Source of the DNA: Acidimicrobiia bacterium
Lineage (GTDB): Bacteria > Actinomycetota > Acidimicrobiia > Spongiisociales > JAHEDJ01
DNA length: 49,233 nucleotides
Direction of reading: 5' to 3'
Assembly (NCBI GenBank): GCA_029210695.1
Contig: JARGFH010000026.1
Coordinates: forward strand, 1-49,233
In this document: in pieces, positions 16,338 to 27,861 of the stretch
Position numbering within the stretch: position 1 is the first letter of the stretch
Layout: every line of letters starts with the position of its first letter
Made by a program: the position numbers and the translations under genes
Notes under the pieces: model-generated
The model's database searches: none
Told to the model about the DNA's origin: nothing
What the model saw: the letters and a program-made list of their open reading frames with translations, nothing else

Positions 16338-17423
16338 ATGCGCGCACCCGACTACTCAGGCGGCGGACTCGTCAACCTGGCGGCCGAGCTCGAGTTTCGC
16401 CTGCGCGGTGAGCACCTCTCCCCGCGGCTCTATTCCGATCTCGTCGCCACCATTCCCGACGCGTCCACGTACGTGCTGGCCCTCTTCGACGGACTAGGCG
16501 ATCTCCAACTCGCCCATCCGGCCGCCGCCCCGCTGCGTAGATACCGCAAGGCTGCCCTCGACGCCGCCTTCTCCACCCAGACCACGGTGAATCTGGCCAC
16601 TCTGGCCACCGCCACGCCCCCCTCGGTGCACGGACTCGTCGCCTACCTTCTGCGATTCCCCGGCCGCGTCGTCAACACCATCTGGTGGTTCGACCTCCTC
16701 GGCCTACCGGTCGAGACCGATTACGCCTCCTTCCTGCCGGCGCCCAACCTCCCCGAACGGCTGGCGGCGGCCGGCATCGAAACCGTCGTCATTCAGCCCT
16801 CCGGCTATGAGGGCAGTCCCCTCTCAGAGGTCCTCTTTCGCACCGGAACCGCCATCGCCTACTCAGACGACACCAACGCAATCCCGCTGGCGTTGGAGGC
16901 GGCCGCTCAGCCTGGACGCTTCGTGTTTCTCTACTTCCCCCATGTCGACGCAGCCGCCCACTCCGAGGGCCAGGGCTCTGACTCCTATGCCGGGATGATG
17001 GATCGAATCGCCCGATACTGGGCGGAGCTGGCGGCGGGGCTTCCCGACCATGCGGTGGCCGTAGGCACCGCCGATCACGGACACGTCGATGTTCCACCCG
17101 AAGGCAGGCTCCACATCGATCCGCCGGACGGCCTGATCCTCCATGGTGACTCCCGTTGCGTCTGGGTGGCCGGCGACCGCGCCGCCGCCCGTCGAATGGC
17201 GGCCGATCTTCCGGTACGTTGGGTGGACCGGTCCGAGATGAGCGGCTGGTGGGGTCCTGAGCCCGTCTCGCCGACCGCCGCTGGACGACTACCGGACGGG
17301 GCGCTCATCGCAGAGGATTCGATTGCCCTGCACTACCCCGGCAGCGACGCCGAACTGGTTGGGTATCACGGCGGTCTGAGCCCTCAGGAGTTGCGGGTCC
17401 CGTTGCTGGTCGCTCACCCCTGA
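16338..17423 (+). CDS. Alkaline-phosphatase-superfamily phosphodiesterase (type I PDE/nucleotide pyrophosphatase)
   Basis: A 361-residue metal-dependent hydrolase. Metal-ligand and nucleophile motifs of the superfamily are seen: LALFDGLGD (first Asp), the Thr nucleophile region STQTTVNLATLATATP, FLYFPHVDAAAH (Asp and His ligands) and VGTADHGHVDVP (Asp-His). No signal peptide or transmembrane helix is evident, so it is probably cytoplasmic. ATG at 16338 is chosen over the longer frame because the extension runs through the hairpin repeats. The 3' end overlaps the convergent M50 protease gene by 10 bases. Substrate unknown; phosphonate or nucleotide esters are possible. Confidence 0.8.
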   Translation: MRAPDYSGGGLVNLAAELEFRLRGEHLSPRLYSDLVATIPDASTYVLALFDGLGDLQLAHPAAAPLRRYRKAALDAAFSTQTTVNLATLATATPPSVHGLVAYLLRFPGRVVNTIWWFDLLGLPVETDYASFLPAPNLPERLAAAGIETVVIQPSGYEGSPLSEVLFRTGTAIAYSDDTNAIPLALEAAAQPGRFVFLYFPHVDAAAHSEGQGSDSYAGMMDRIARYWAELAAGLPDHAVAVGTADHGHVDVPPEGRLHIDPPDGLILHGDSRCVWVAGDRAAARRMAADLPVRWVDRSEMSGWWGPEPVSPTAAGRLPDGALIAEDSIALHYPGSDAELVGYHGGLSPQELRVPLLVAHP

Positions 17424-18109
17424 CTGCGGGCTGCTGAGAACTCCTGAACCGCAAACAGCACGAAGATGATCGGGGCAAAGGTGTAGCCGCGCGAATAGAA
17501 CCACCATGCGGCACCGACGGCCACGATCAGACCGATGACCGCAGCATGGAATCGTCCCCGACCGGGCATGACCTTCTCGAGCAACACTGCCAGCATGTGC
17601 GATCCATCCAACCCCCCGATCGGCAGCCAGTTGAGTAGGCCCCACACAACGCTGATCCAGATGAACGTCCCCAGGAAGAACTCGATCCAGAGTTGATCCT
17701 GGAGGATGTTTCCAAGATAGATGGTGAACGGAGACTCTATGAAGAGCTCTGCCTCGAAGCCGAACACGCCGGCTCGCACGAGACCGAAGACACCCAACGC
17801 AAAGGCGACCTCGAGACCCGACCCGGCGGCCGCCACCAGGAATCGCTTGCCGAGCGATTTGTTCATCCACGGCGCACTCCAGAACGTCGTCCCTCCTATG
17901 CCGTGAATCGTTACCCGATCGACCGATCCCCCTAGCGCGCGAGCGGTGAACGCATGACCGAGTTCGTGAACGAGAACGGAGAAGAACGCCGCCGCCATCC
18001 ACAAGGCGATACCAACGGCCCCGTAGCCGGCGTCGAGTACGAAGACGGCCAGAATCAGAAAGGTGGCGTGCAGGTGCAGGGAAAACCCGAACAGGCGTAG
18101 CTTGAGCAT
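17414..18109 (-). CDS. Site-2-type intramembrane metalloprotease (M50 family)
   Basis: Polytopic membrane protein of 231 residues. The zinc-binding HELGH motif (His48-His52) lies in a hydrophobic helix and the distal Asp motif is NWLPIGGLDGSHML, a variant of the usual NxxPxxxLDGG. No PDZ or CBS domain is present, so this is the compact S2P type resembling SpoIVFB-like or cyanobacterial short forms. It begins 20 bases after the ligA stop, so it may be the last gene of that operon. Target protein unknown. Confidence 0.85.
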   Translation of the reverse strand: MLKLRLFGFSLHLHATFLILAVFVLDAGYGAVGIALWMAAAFFSVLVHELGHAFTARALGGSVDRVTIHGIGGTTFWSAPWMNKSLGKRFLVAAAGSGLEVAFALGVFGLVRAGVFGFEAELFIESPFTIYLGNILQDQLWIEFFLGTFIWISVVWGLLNWLPIGGLDGSHMLAVLLEKVMPGRGRFHAAVIGLIVAVGAAWWFYSRGYTFAPIIFVLFAVQEFSAARSQG

Positions 18110-18129
18110 GAAGACGGCAGCCTAGAGGG

Positions 18130-21070
<2,941 letters not shown>

Positions 21071-21074
<4 letters not shown>

Positions 21075-22129
21075 GGTGTCACTATCGTGCCGCCACCGAC
21101 GACTTCGTCGCCGGCGTAGAAGACGGCAGCCTGTCCGGGGGCGATGGCTCCTTGCGGTTCGTCGAACTCGACCGACGCTCCCCCGGATGAGGGGGCGACC
21201 GAACCGGGCACGGCCGCCGTCTTGTAGCGGACCTTGACATCAAAGACGCCCGGGAGTGGGGGCTCGCCGGCCACCCAGACGGCTGCATCGACGCGGAAGT
21301 CCGTGGTCGCCAGTTCTTCCTTGCGGCCGAGAGTGATCGTGGCAGTCGACGGCTCGATATCGATCACATACCGGGGCTCACCGAGCGCTACGCCCAGTCC
21401 CTTTCGCTGCCCAATCGTGAAATCGATCACCCCGTTGTGCGTGCCCAGCTGCAGACCATCCGAATCCACGATCGGCCCCGGTTGGGCGACCTCGGCAGCC
21501 TGGTCCCGGAGAAAGTCGCGGTAGTTGCCGTCACCGACGAAGCAGATGTCCTGGCTGTCTGGCTTGGCTGCCGTTCGCAGACCGAGCCCTTCCGCATAGC
21601 GGCGGGTCTCAGCCTTCGATTGCTCGCCGACCGGGAACCGGACCCGCTCGAGTTCGGCCTGCCCCAGCATGTACAACACGTAGGACTGGTCCTTTGCAGC
21701 GTCGACGCCCTTGAGCAGGTGCCAACCCATCTCATCACGGTGGGTGCGGGCATAGTGCCCGGTGACCAGCACGTCGCAGCCGAAGTCGGCCGCCTGGTCG
21801 AGGAGACGGGAGAACTTCACGGTGCGGTTGCATTCGACGCACGGGTTGGGTGTGCGGCCACTGAAATAGTCGCCGATGAAACGATCGACCACACCCGACA
21901 TGAAGTCATCGGTGTAGTCGAGGACGTAGTACGGGATGTCGAGTTGGGCAGCCACCCGGCGGGCATCCTCACTGTCGGACACCGTGCAACATCCGGCCGT
22001 AGGCGCCTCGCCGTTCGGCCCTTGCCAGAGCTTGAGGGTCGCCCCGATCACCTCGTGACCTTCCTCGACCATCATCGCCGCAGCCACGGACGAGTCGACG
22101 CCCCCGCTCATGGCCACCATCACCCTCAT
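21071..22129 (-). CDS. mnmA: tRNA-specific 2-thiouridylase
   Basis: Inserts sulfur at U34 of Lys, Glu and Gln tRNAs. The PP-loop SGGVDSS is at residues 8-14; the catalytic cysteines are Cys100 in NPCVECN and Cys196 in DSQDICFVGDG. An extra Cys97 sits next to the first. The frame extends upstream into a palindrome, but ATG 22129 gives the canonical MRVMVAMSGGVDSS start and 352 residues. It lies just downstream of the cysteine desulfurase gene, its natural sulfur donor. Confidence 0.95.
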
Positions 22130-22145
22130 CGGCCCCCCTCCCAAC

Positions 22146-22197
22146 CGTTTTCGCGCGGGAATCGCTCCCCATACGGTGGGAATCCCGCGCGAAAACG
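22146..22197. repeat. 15-bp perfect inverted repeat between desulfurase gene and mnmA
   Basis: cgttttcgcgcggga at 22146..22160 and its exact complement at 22183..22197 enclose 22 nt. It fills most of the gap between two same-strand genes. Lacking a U-tract, it may be a processing or partial termination signal setting the ratio of the two products, or a dispersed palindrome similar in build to that at 16269..16320. Confidence 0.75.
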
Positions 22198-22211
22198 AAG
22201 TTGAAGGGAGT

Positions 22212-23345
22212 TCAACGGAGGCCCTGCACTGCTTCAGCGACGATGGCTGCCGCGTCGTCGCCATCTTGGGGAGTGGTCGTCCAACCGAAGCTCACACGGA
22301 GACACTGGCGGGCGGGTTCGTCGTCGAATCCCATCGCCGCCAGAACGTGCGACACGGTGGCTGCTCCCGACTGGCACGACGAACCCGCCGAGGCGGCCAG
22401 GCCCCGCTGATCGAGGCGGACCAGCAGGGTCTCATTGCGAACGCCCGGAATCCGCACGTGTGAATGCTGGACGAGCCGTCCATCGAGCGGGGCGTTCACT
22501 TCGAGGTCCGGGATGGCGACACGGAGGCCTTCTTCGAATCGACGGCGAGCCTCCCCGACGTCGACGACGAATCGTTCTCGATCGGAGGCGGCCAGCTCCA
22601 TTGCCTGCACCATTCCGACGGCCCCCATGACGTTGTGCGTACCGGACCGACGGCCCAGTTCCTGGCCCCCGCCGTGCAAGATCGGCTCGAGACCGACGCC
22701 CGTTCGCACGTACAACAGCCCCACGCCCTTCGGACCGCCGAACTTGTGGGCGGCCAGCGACACCATGTCCGCACCCAGGTCGTCGACGTTGAGATCCTGT
22801 GAGATGAACGACTGCACCGCATCGGTATGGACCGCCACCTCCGGGTTGGCCGCCTTGACGGCCTCCGAGACCTTCCGGACCGGCTGGACGACTCCGGTTT
22901 CGTTGTTGGCCGCCATGATCGAGACCACCGCCGTGTCCCCGCCCACCGCGCCGGCCACTTCTTTTGGATCAACACGGCCCATCCGGTCGACTCCGACCAG
23001 ATCGACCCGGCAGCCCAGGCCTGTCAGGAACGCAGCCGTCTCGAGGACTGCCTCGTGCTCGATGGCCGTCGTCACCACCCCGCCGCGCCGCCTTCCCGCC
23101 AGCGCGGCTCCCTGGAGAGCCAGATTGTCGGACTCGGTGCCGCCGCCGGTGAAGACGATCTCCAGCGGTCGAGCGCCGAGCAGGCGGGCGGCTCGTTCAC
23201 GGGCCTCCTCGAGTGCGTTCTTCGCCAGCCGCGCAGCTCCGTGGCTCCCAGAGGCGTTGCCGTAGACCTCGCCGGCGTACGGAGCCATCGCCTCCCAGAC
23301 TTCGGGACGCATCGGCGTGGTGGCGGCGTGGTCGAGGTAGAGCAT
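22212..23345 (-). CDS. iscS: Cysteine desulfurase (NifS/IscS family)
   Basis: PLP enzyme that takes sulfur from cysteine and carries it as a persulfide. The 377-residue protein begins MLYLDHAATTPMRPEV; PLP Lys201 lies in LAAHKFGGPKG and the persulfide Cys324 in AGSSCQSGA. The mobile-loop sequence and length fit class I (IscS/NifS). ATG 23345 is chosen because it gives the family start; the longer frame is antisense to the SRPBCC gene. The neighbouring mnmA suggests supply of sulfur for tRNA thiolation as a main role. Confidence 0.93.
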   Translation of the reverse strand: MLYLDHAATTPMRPEVWEAMAPYAGEVYGNASGSHGAARLAKNALEEARERAARLLGARPLEIVFTGGGTESDNLALQGAALAGRRRGGVVTTAIEHEAVLETAAFLTGLGCRVDLVGVDRMGRVDPKEVAGAVGGDTAVVSIMAANNETGVVQPVRKVSEAVKAANPEVAVHTDAVQSFISQDLNVDDLGADMVSLAAHKFGGPKGVGLLYVRTGVGLEPILHGGGQELGRRSGTHNVMGAVGMVQAMELAASDRERFVVDVGEARRRFEEGLRVAIPDLEVNAPLDGRLVQHSHVRIPGVRNETLLVRLDQRGLAASAGSSCQSGAATVSHVLAAMGFDDEPARQCLRVSFGWTTTPQDGDDAAAIVAEAVQGLR

Positions 23346-23432
23346 GTGCGCCACGATTGTGCCACGGTCGAGCAGCTTGAACGACCGCGCCCTGCGCACC
23401 GAACCGACATCGCAGCCGGGCAGAACCTCCCC

Positions 23433-23438
23433 TATCGT
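23433..23438 (+). promoter_or_regulatory. -10 element of SRPBCC gene, leaderless type
   Basis: TATCGT, 6 nt before the ATG at 23445, with no Shine-Dalgarno between them. Confidence 0.45.
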
Positions 23439-23444
23439 TCTCTC

Positions 23445-23894
23445 ATGGCTCGCATCACCGTATCTATCGAGATCGAAGCTCCCCTGGAGCGGGTGTGGGG
23501 CGAAGCAGCCGACCTCGCCGCACATGTCGAGTGGATGGCAGACGCCCGGTCCATCGAATTCCTGACCGATCAGCGGTCCGGAGTCGGAACCAGGATGCTC
23601 GTGGAAACCAAAGTCGGACCCCTGCAAACCAACGATGTCATGGAAGTCACCGGGTGGGATGAGCAGCACTCCATCGATGTCAGACACCAGGGGATCATCA
23701 CCGGCCAGGGGTCGTTCCGACTTGAAGCAAGCCGAACGGGCACACGGTTCACCTGGACGGAACAGCTGGCCTTCCCCTGGTACCTCGGCGGCCCCGTGAC
23801 CGCGCTGGCCGCCCGGCCGATCTTGCGCTGGATCTGGCGGCGCAACCTCGAAGGGCTCCGCCGCCGAATTGAGACGCCTACAGATCCGAACTGA
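23445..23894 (+). CDS. SRPBCC/START-like small ligand-binding protein
   Basis: A 149-residue protein of the polyketide cyclase/SRPBCC helix-grip fold: RITVSIEIEAPLERVW opens the fold, DAEHVEW-like and GVGTRMLVETKVGP strands follow, and a long C-terminal basic helix closes it (WIWRRNLEGLRRRIE). Such proteins bind hydrophobic ligands; the ligand is unknown. The 3' end overlaps the convergent metallopeptidase gene by 17 bases. The stop comes after TPTDPN. Confidence 0.78.
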   Translation: MARITVSIEIEAPLERVWGEAADLAAHVEWMADARSIEFLTDQRSGVGTRMLVETKVGPLQTNDVMEVTGWDEQHSIDVRHQGIITGQGSFRLEASRTGTRFTWTEQLAFPWYLGGPVTALAARPILRWIWRRNLEGLRRRIETPTDPN

Positions 23895-24750
23895 ACGTAT
23901 CGCAGAGGTTTGGATCACCGGACTCATACCCGGCGGTGAACCACTGCATCCGCTGCTCGGAGGAACCATGGGTCCAGGATTCGGGAGTCACCCGACCTTG
24001 AATCGCCTCCTGGATGCGGTCGTCGCCAACCGCGGCAGCCGCATCGAGACTCTCCTGAATATCGCCGGGTTGGAGCACATCGCCGCGCTGGTAGATCGAG
24101 TTCGCCCACACCCCGGCCAGGCAGTCGGCCTGCAGTTCGATCCGGACCGATAGTTCGTTTACATCATCCGGATACTGCTGTTGCATCTGCCGGACGTCGT
24201 CGCTGATGCCGAGGAGCTGCTGAACGTGGTGAGCAACCTCGTGGGCGATCACGTACGCCTCGGCGAAGTCGCCGCCCTGAGCACCAAATCTCGCCTGCAG
24301 CTCACCGAAGAAGTCGAGATCGATGTAGATCGTCTGATCCAGCGGGCAGTAGTGGGGCCCAACCTGGGCGTTGGCTCCACCGCAGCCTGAGTTGGTGGAA
24401 CCGCTGAACAAAACCAGCGCGGCGGGTTGGTAGGTGACGCCGGAACCCGTGAACATGTCCACCCACAGCGTCTCGGTCGAACCGAGCACGGCCTGGACGA
24501 ACTCCCGTTCCTCAACGCTCTCCGGATCCGACGGCACCGTACCGACATCCTGTGGGACGGCCGCCGGCGCCTGCAAGCCCTCGAGCATCGATGCAAGTTG
24601 ACTGAGGTCCGCTCCCCCGCCGCACATCCCCAGAACGATGGCGAGGACCGCCACGATCCCCACCCCTCCACCTCCGATGGCGACTCCACGTGAGGGCATC
24701 CCCCGGCGATCCTGCACATTTGTACTTTTCTCGAGCTTGCGCCAACGCAT
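23878..24750 (-). CDS. Putative neutral zinc metallopeptidase (YpfJ family), membrane-anchored
   Basis: A 290-residue protein with a cytoplasmic N-terminus, one Gly-rich transmembrane helix (about residues 25-45) and an extracellular peptidase domain. The zinc motif HEVAHH is in AYVIAHEVAHHVQQLLG, with the third-ligand region ELQADCLAGVWA and the preceding CGGANAQVGPHYCPLD typical of the family. It ends with the common WFTAGYESGDPNLCDTF. Physiological substrate is not known. Its start region faces the MFS gene. Confidence 0.87.
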   Translation of the reverse strand: MRWRKLEKSTNVQDRRGMPSRGVAIGGGGVGIVAVLAIVLGMCGGGADLSQLASMLEGLQAPAAVPQDVGTVPSDPESVEEREFVQAVLGSTETLWVDMFTGSGVTYQPAALVLFSGSTNSGCGGANAQVGPHYCPLDQTIYIDLDFFGELQARFGAQGGDFAEAYVIAHEVAHHVQQLLGISDDVRQMQQQYPDDVNELSVRIELQADCLAGVWANSIYQRGDVLQPGDIQESLDAAAAVGDDRIQEAIQGRVTPESWTHGSSEQRMQWFTAGYESGDPNLCDTFSSDL

Positions 24751-24883
24751 CGCCCCAACCCTTCCCGGCTTGTGAACCCAGGAAGCATAACTGCCGTCCT
24801 ACGTCCGGTTCTCCGCCCTCCGGCGCCAGCTACAATCCTCCGGCTAGTTATCGACAACGCGTCGATAACCGGAAAAAGGATCT

Positions 24884-26542
24884 ATGTCTACCGACCGAAA
24901 ACGCTGGCTGGGACTCGCAGTGCTGAGCCTCGGAGTCGCCATCATCATCATGGACGCGACCATCGTCAACGTCGCCATTCCATCGATCATCCGCGACCTC
25001 GAGATCCAACTCGTCGATGCAGAGTGGATCACCACGATCTACTCACTCGTGTTCGCGGCGCTGCTGATCACGCTCGGACGGATAGGAGACCAGTTCGGGC
25101 GAAAGCACATCTTCCACGGCGGCCTGGTGCTGTTCATGCTGGCGTCACTGCTGGCAGGGCGAGCGCCGAGCGGTCCCGCCCTGGTCGGTGCTCGTTCGCT
25201 CCAGGGAGTCGGGGCAGCAATGATCCTCCCTTCCACCCTCTCGATCGTGAACGCGACGTTCCGGGGACGCGATCGGGCAATCGCCTTCGGCGTGTGGGGC
25301 TCGGTCATCGGAGGCATGGCGGCCATCGGACCGTTGGTCGGAGGCTGGTTGACCACGGACTACTCGTGGAGATGGGCGTTCTACATCAACATTCCCATCG
25401 GCATCGCCGTCATCGCCGGGTCGCTGCTCTGGGTGTCGGACAGCCGCGACGAGAACGTGCAGCGCGGAATCGACCCCGCAGGAATCGCCGCCATCTCGCT
25501 CGGCCTGCTCGGGCTCATCTTCTCTCTGATCGAGGGATCTCGCTACGGGTGGTGGACACCGACCAAACCATTCGCGATCGGATCGTGGAACTGGCCGTTG
25601 GAGAGCATCTCCCCGGTGGTCCCTGCGCTGGCAGTTGCTGTGACCGGGATCGCCCTGTTCTTCTTGACCGAGCGGCGCAGATCGGCGGCCGGCAAGCCGG
25701 TGCTGTTCAAACTCGAGCTCTTCCGCCTGTCGAGCTTCCGGAACGGCAACATCACAGCTGCCATCCTCAGCCTCGGCGAACTCGGCTTGATCTTCATCTT
25801 GCCGCTCTTCATGCAAGCCGTCCTCGGGTATACAGCACTTCGAACAGGGGTCCTGTTCGCGGCACTGGCAGCCGGTGCCTTTGTCGGAGGCCCGTCGGCC
25901 GCCGCGCTCGCCAATCGATTCGGCCCGAGACGGGTCGTCAGCACCGGTATGGGGATCGAGGCGATCTCCATCGGATTGATCGCCCTCACCATCTCCCCGG
26001 ATGTCGGTGGATGGACCCTGGCGCCGGTGCTCTTTCTCTACGGCATCGGAGTAGGCCTTGCTACTGCCCAGCTCACCAGCGTGATTCTTGGCGACGTCCC
26101 TCCTGGTGATTCGGGCCAGGCATCCGGGATGCAAAGCACATTTCGTCAGGTTGGCTCGGCGCTTGGTATTGCACTCATCGGCACGCTCCTGGCCGTCAAT
26201 CTGGCCACGTTCACCGAGAAGGAACTGGCCGACGTCGCCCTCCTCCCCGACGTTGCCCGTTCGGGCCTGGCCGGGGCCGTGAGTGCATCGGCAGGACAAC
26301 TTCTACCGACCCTGCGCGAGGGAAACCTCCCTCAGATAGGTGAAATGCCTGCAATGCAGTTGGACGCCGCCACTCTCGCCCCCATCATCGATGGAATCGA
26401 GATGGCCTTCGCAGATGCGGCCGCACGAGCGGCAACGGCGGCAGCCCTTTTCGTCTCGTTCGGTTTCGCGCTGAGTTTTCGGATTCCAAATCCGGACTTC
26501 GAAGCGCGCGACGGGTCGCGACCGAAAGACGTTCCCGGCTGA
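24884..26542 (+). CDS. MFS drug/solute exporter, DHA2 (14-helix) family
   Basis: Proton-driven exporter of 552 residues with about 14 hydrophobic segments. Family motifs are seen: motif D1 near the N-terminus (VAIIIMDATIVNVAIP), motif A-like GRIGDQFGRKHIF, and motif C-like GSVIGGMAAIGPLVGGWL in helix 5. An AAGGA ribosome site precedes the ATG. A long extracytoplasmic loop between the last helices (about residues 440-505) is unusual but seen in actinobacterial EmrB/QacA homologues. No regulator gene is adjacent; substrate unknown. Confidence 0.88.
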   Translation: MSTDRKRWLGLAVLSLGVAIIIMDATIVNVAIPSIIRDLEIQLVDAEWITTIYSLVFAALLITLGRIGDQFGRKHIFHGGLVLFMLASLLAGRAPSGPALVGARSLQGVGAAMILPSTLSIVNATFRGRDRAIAFGVWGSVIGGMAAIGPLVGGWLTTDYSWRWAFYINIPIGIAVIAGSLLWVSDSRDENVQRGIDPAGIAAISLGLLGLIFSLIEGSRYGWWTPTKPFAIGSWNWPLESISPVVPALAVAVTGIALFFLTERRRSAAGKPVLFKLELFRLSSFRNGNITAAILSLGELGLIFILPLFMQAVLGYTALRTGVLFAALAAGAFVGGPSAAALANRFGPRRVVSTGMGIEAISIGLIALTISPDVGGWTLAPVLFLYGIGVGLATAQLTSVILGDVPPGDSGQASGMQSTFRQVGSALGIALIGTLLAVNLATFTEKELADVALLPDVARSGLAGAVSASAGQLLPTLREGNLPQIGEMPAMQLDAATLAPIIDGIEMAFADAAARAATAAALFVSFGFALSFRIPNPDFEARDGSRPKDVPG

Positions 26543-26548
26543 GGTTGG

Positions 26549-27319
26549 TCAGCGACCGCGAAACTCCGCCTTGCGCTTCTCGATGAAGGCGGCAACCCCT
26601 TCTTTGGCGTCGTCGGTCCAGAAGCATTCGTCGAACGCCTGCGCTTCGACTGCCATTGCCTCGTCGATCGGCTTTCCCCATCCTTCGTTCATTGCCATGC
26701 GCGCCGCACCCAGCGCAACCGTCGGCCCCTCGGCATACTGCTCTGCTTCGGCGATCGCGGCCGGGAGCAGGTGATCGACCGGGAACACCTTGTCGGCCAG
26801 ACCGATGGCGAGCGCTTCCGCAGCACCGATGTGGCGGCCGGAGTAATTGAGTTCCTTCGCCTTCTGAAAACCGACGATGCGCGGTAGCCGCTGCGTTCCG
26901 CCTGCGCCGGGGATGATGCCCAGCTTGATCTCCGGTTGTCCCACCAAGGCGTCATCCGACAAATACCGGAAGTCGGCTCCCATCGCCAGCTCCAGACCGC
27001 CCCCGAGTGCATAACCGTGGACGGCTGCAAATGTTGGTTTGGCAAGTTTCTCGAGCGCACGGACCGTTCCGGCCAGAACGCCGGCGAGGCCGCCGCCCTC
27101 ATTGGCTCCGTCGTATGCCTTCTGGAATCCTTTGATGTCTGCTCCGGCCGCAAAATGGGGCTGGCCGGTAACCACGACCGCCCGCACGGCCGGATCGGCG
27201 GCCATGGTGAAGGCCTCGAGCAGGTCATGTGAAAGCTGGGCGGAGAGGGCGTTCACCGGCGGACGATTGAGTCGAATCAGCGCGACGGCGTTCTCTACGG
27301 AATACTCGACCAACTCCAC
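26549..27319 (-). CDS. Enoyl-CoA hydratase/isomerase (crotonase family)
   Basis: A 256-residue crotonase-fold enzyme. Oxyanion-hole segments are FAAGADIKGF and ALGGGLELAMGADF; both glutamates used by true hydratases are present, in GGGLELAMG and QPEIKLGIIPGAGGTQRLPR, so hydration of trans-2-enoyl-CoA is likely. A GTG start at 27319 preceded by GAGGAG is chosen over the longer frame. It is 62 bases downstream of the unknown protein gene after meaB, so may be in the same transcript. Confidence 0.9.
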   Translation of the reverse strand: MELVEYSVENAVALIRLNRPPVNALSAQLSHDLLEAFTMAADPAVRAVVVTGQPHFAAGADIKGFQKAYDGANEGGGLAGVLAGTVRALEKLAKPTFAAVHGYALGGGLELAMGADFRYLSDDALVGQPEIKLGIIPGAGGTQRLPRIVGFQKAKELNYSGRHIGAAEALAIGLADKVFPVDHLLPAAIAEAEQYAEGPTVALGAARMAMNEGWGKPIDEAMAVEAQAFDECFWTDDAKEGVAAFIEKRKAEFRGR

Positions 27320-27381
27320 GGTGTGACTCCTCGTTCGACGGTCAGGCAAAGGCTAACGCCCGAACGAGGCCCTGCGTCCGT

Positions 27382-27861
27382 TCAGGCGCCGGCCAACCAC
27401 TCGCGGGCGACGTCGCCCGTCTCCTGCCGTTCGTCTTCTTCGAGCTCAGCCGAGGCAACCAGGAATTGCTGAACAAATCCTTGAACCCCGGCTGCCATCC
27501 GGACTGCGGTGTCGGCGAGCTTGCCCAGGAAGGCTTGCTGATCAATGGCGGTGAGCCCGACGTCCCAGTCAGCCGACCAATCGATGCCGGCCGCCCCAAC
27601 TGAACGCCACAGACTGACGACCGGACCCTCTTCTGCGTAAATGCCCAGCGGGGAGCCGGTGGGCGGCACCTCGAGGGTGATGGTCGCGTCGATCTGGACC
27701 CACAACCCATCGCGCTCGTCCCATTCGAGGTTGCCGATGATCCCCTCTTCGATCAAGTCGTCGGGGGCCTGCTCGTACGGGCGGTGGTAGTAATGCCGGC
27801 GCAGTTGCATTGCCAGCTCCCCCAGCGCTACTGCTGCACGGGTTTCCTCAGACATTTCCAT
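27382..27861 (-). CDS. Conserved-looking protein of unknown function, coupled to meaB
   Basis: 159 residues beginning MEMSEETRAAVALGELAMQL; the ATG overlaps the end of meaB by 14 bases. The middle alternates strands (WDERDGLWVQIDATITLEV, SPLGIYAEEGPVVSLWRSVG) and the C-terminal part is an amphipathic helix pair, a pattern somewhat like YbjN-type folds. No catalytic motif or membrane helix is seen. Coupling to meaB hints at a role in acyl-CoA or B12 metabolism but there is no direct evidence. Confidence 0.6.
   Translation of the reverse strand: MEMSEETRAAVALGELAMQLRRHYYHRPYEQAPDDLIEEGIIGNLEWDERDGLWVQIDATITLEVPPTGSPLGIYAEEGPVVSLWRSVGAAGIDWSADWDVGLTAIDQQAFLGKLADTAVRMAAGVQGFVQQFLVASAELEEDERQETGDVAREWLAGA

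Noticed and set aside
24772-26109. 445-residue plus-strand frame
   Set aside because: Out-of-frame shadow of the MFS exporter; very rich in Arg/His/Pro and no hydrophobic helices.
25145-26299. 384-residue minus-strand frame
   Set aside because: Antisense to the MFS gene; composition dominated by Arg/Asp/Gly with no recognisable domain.
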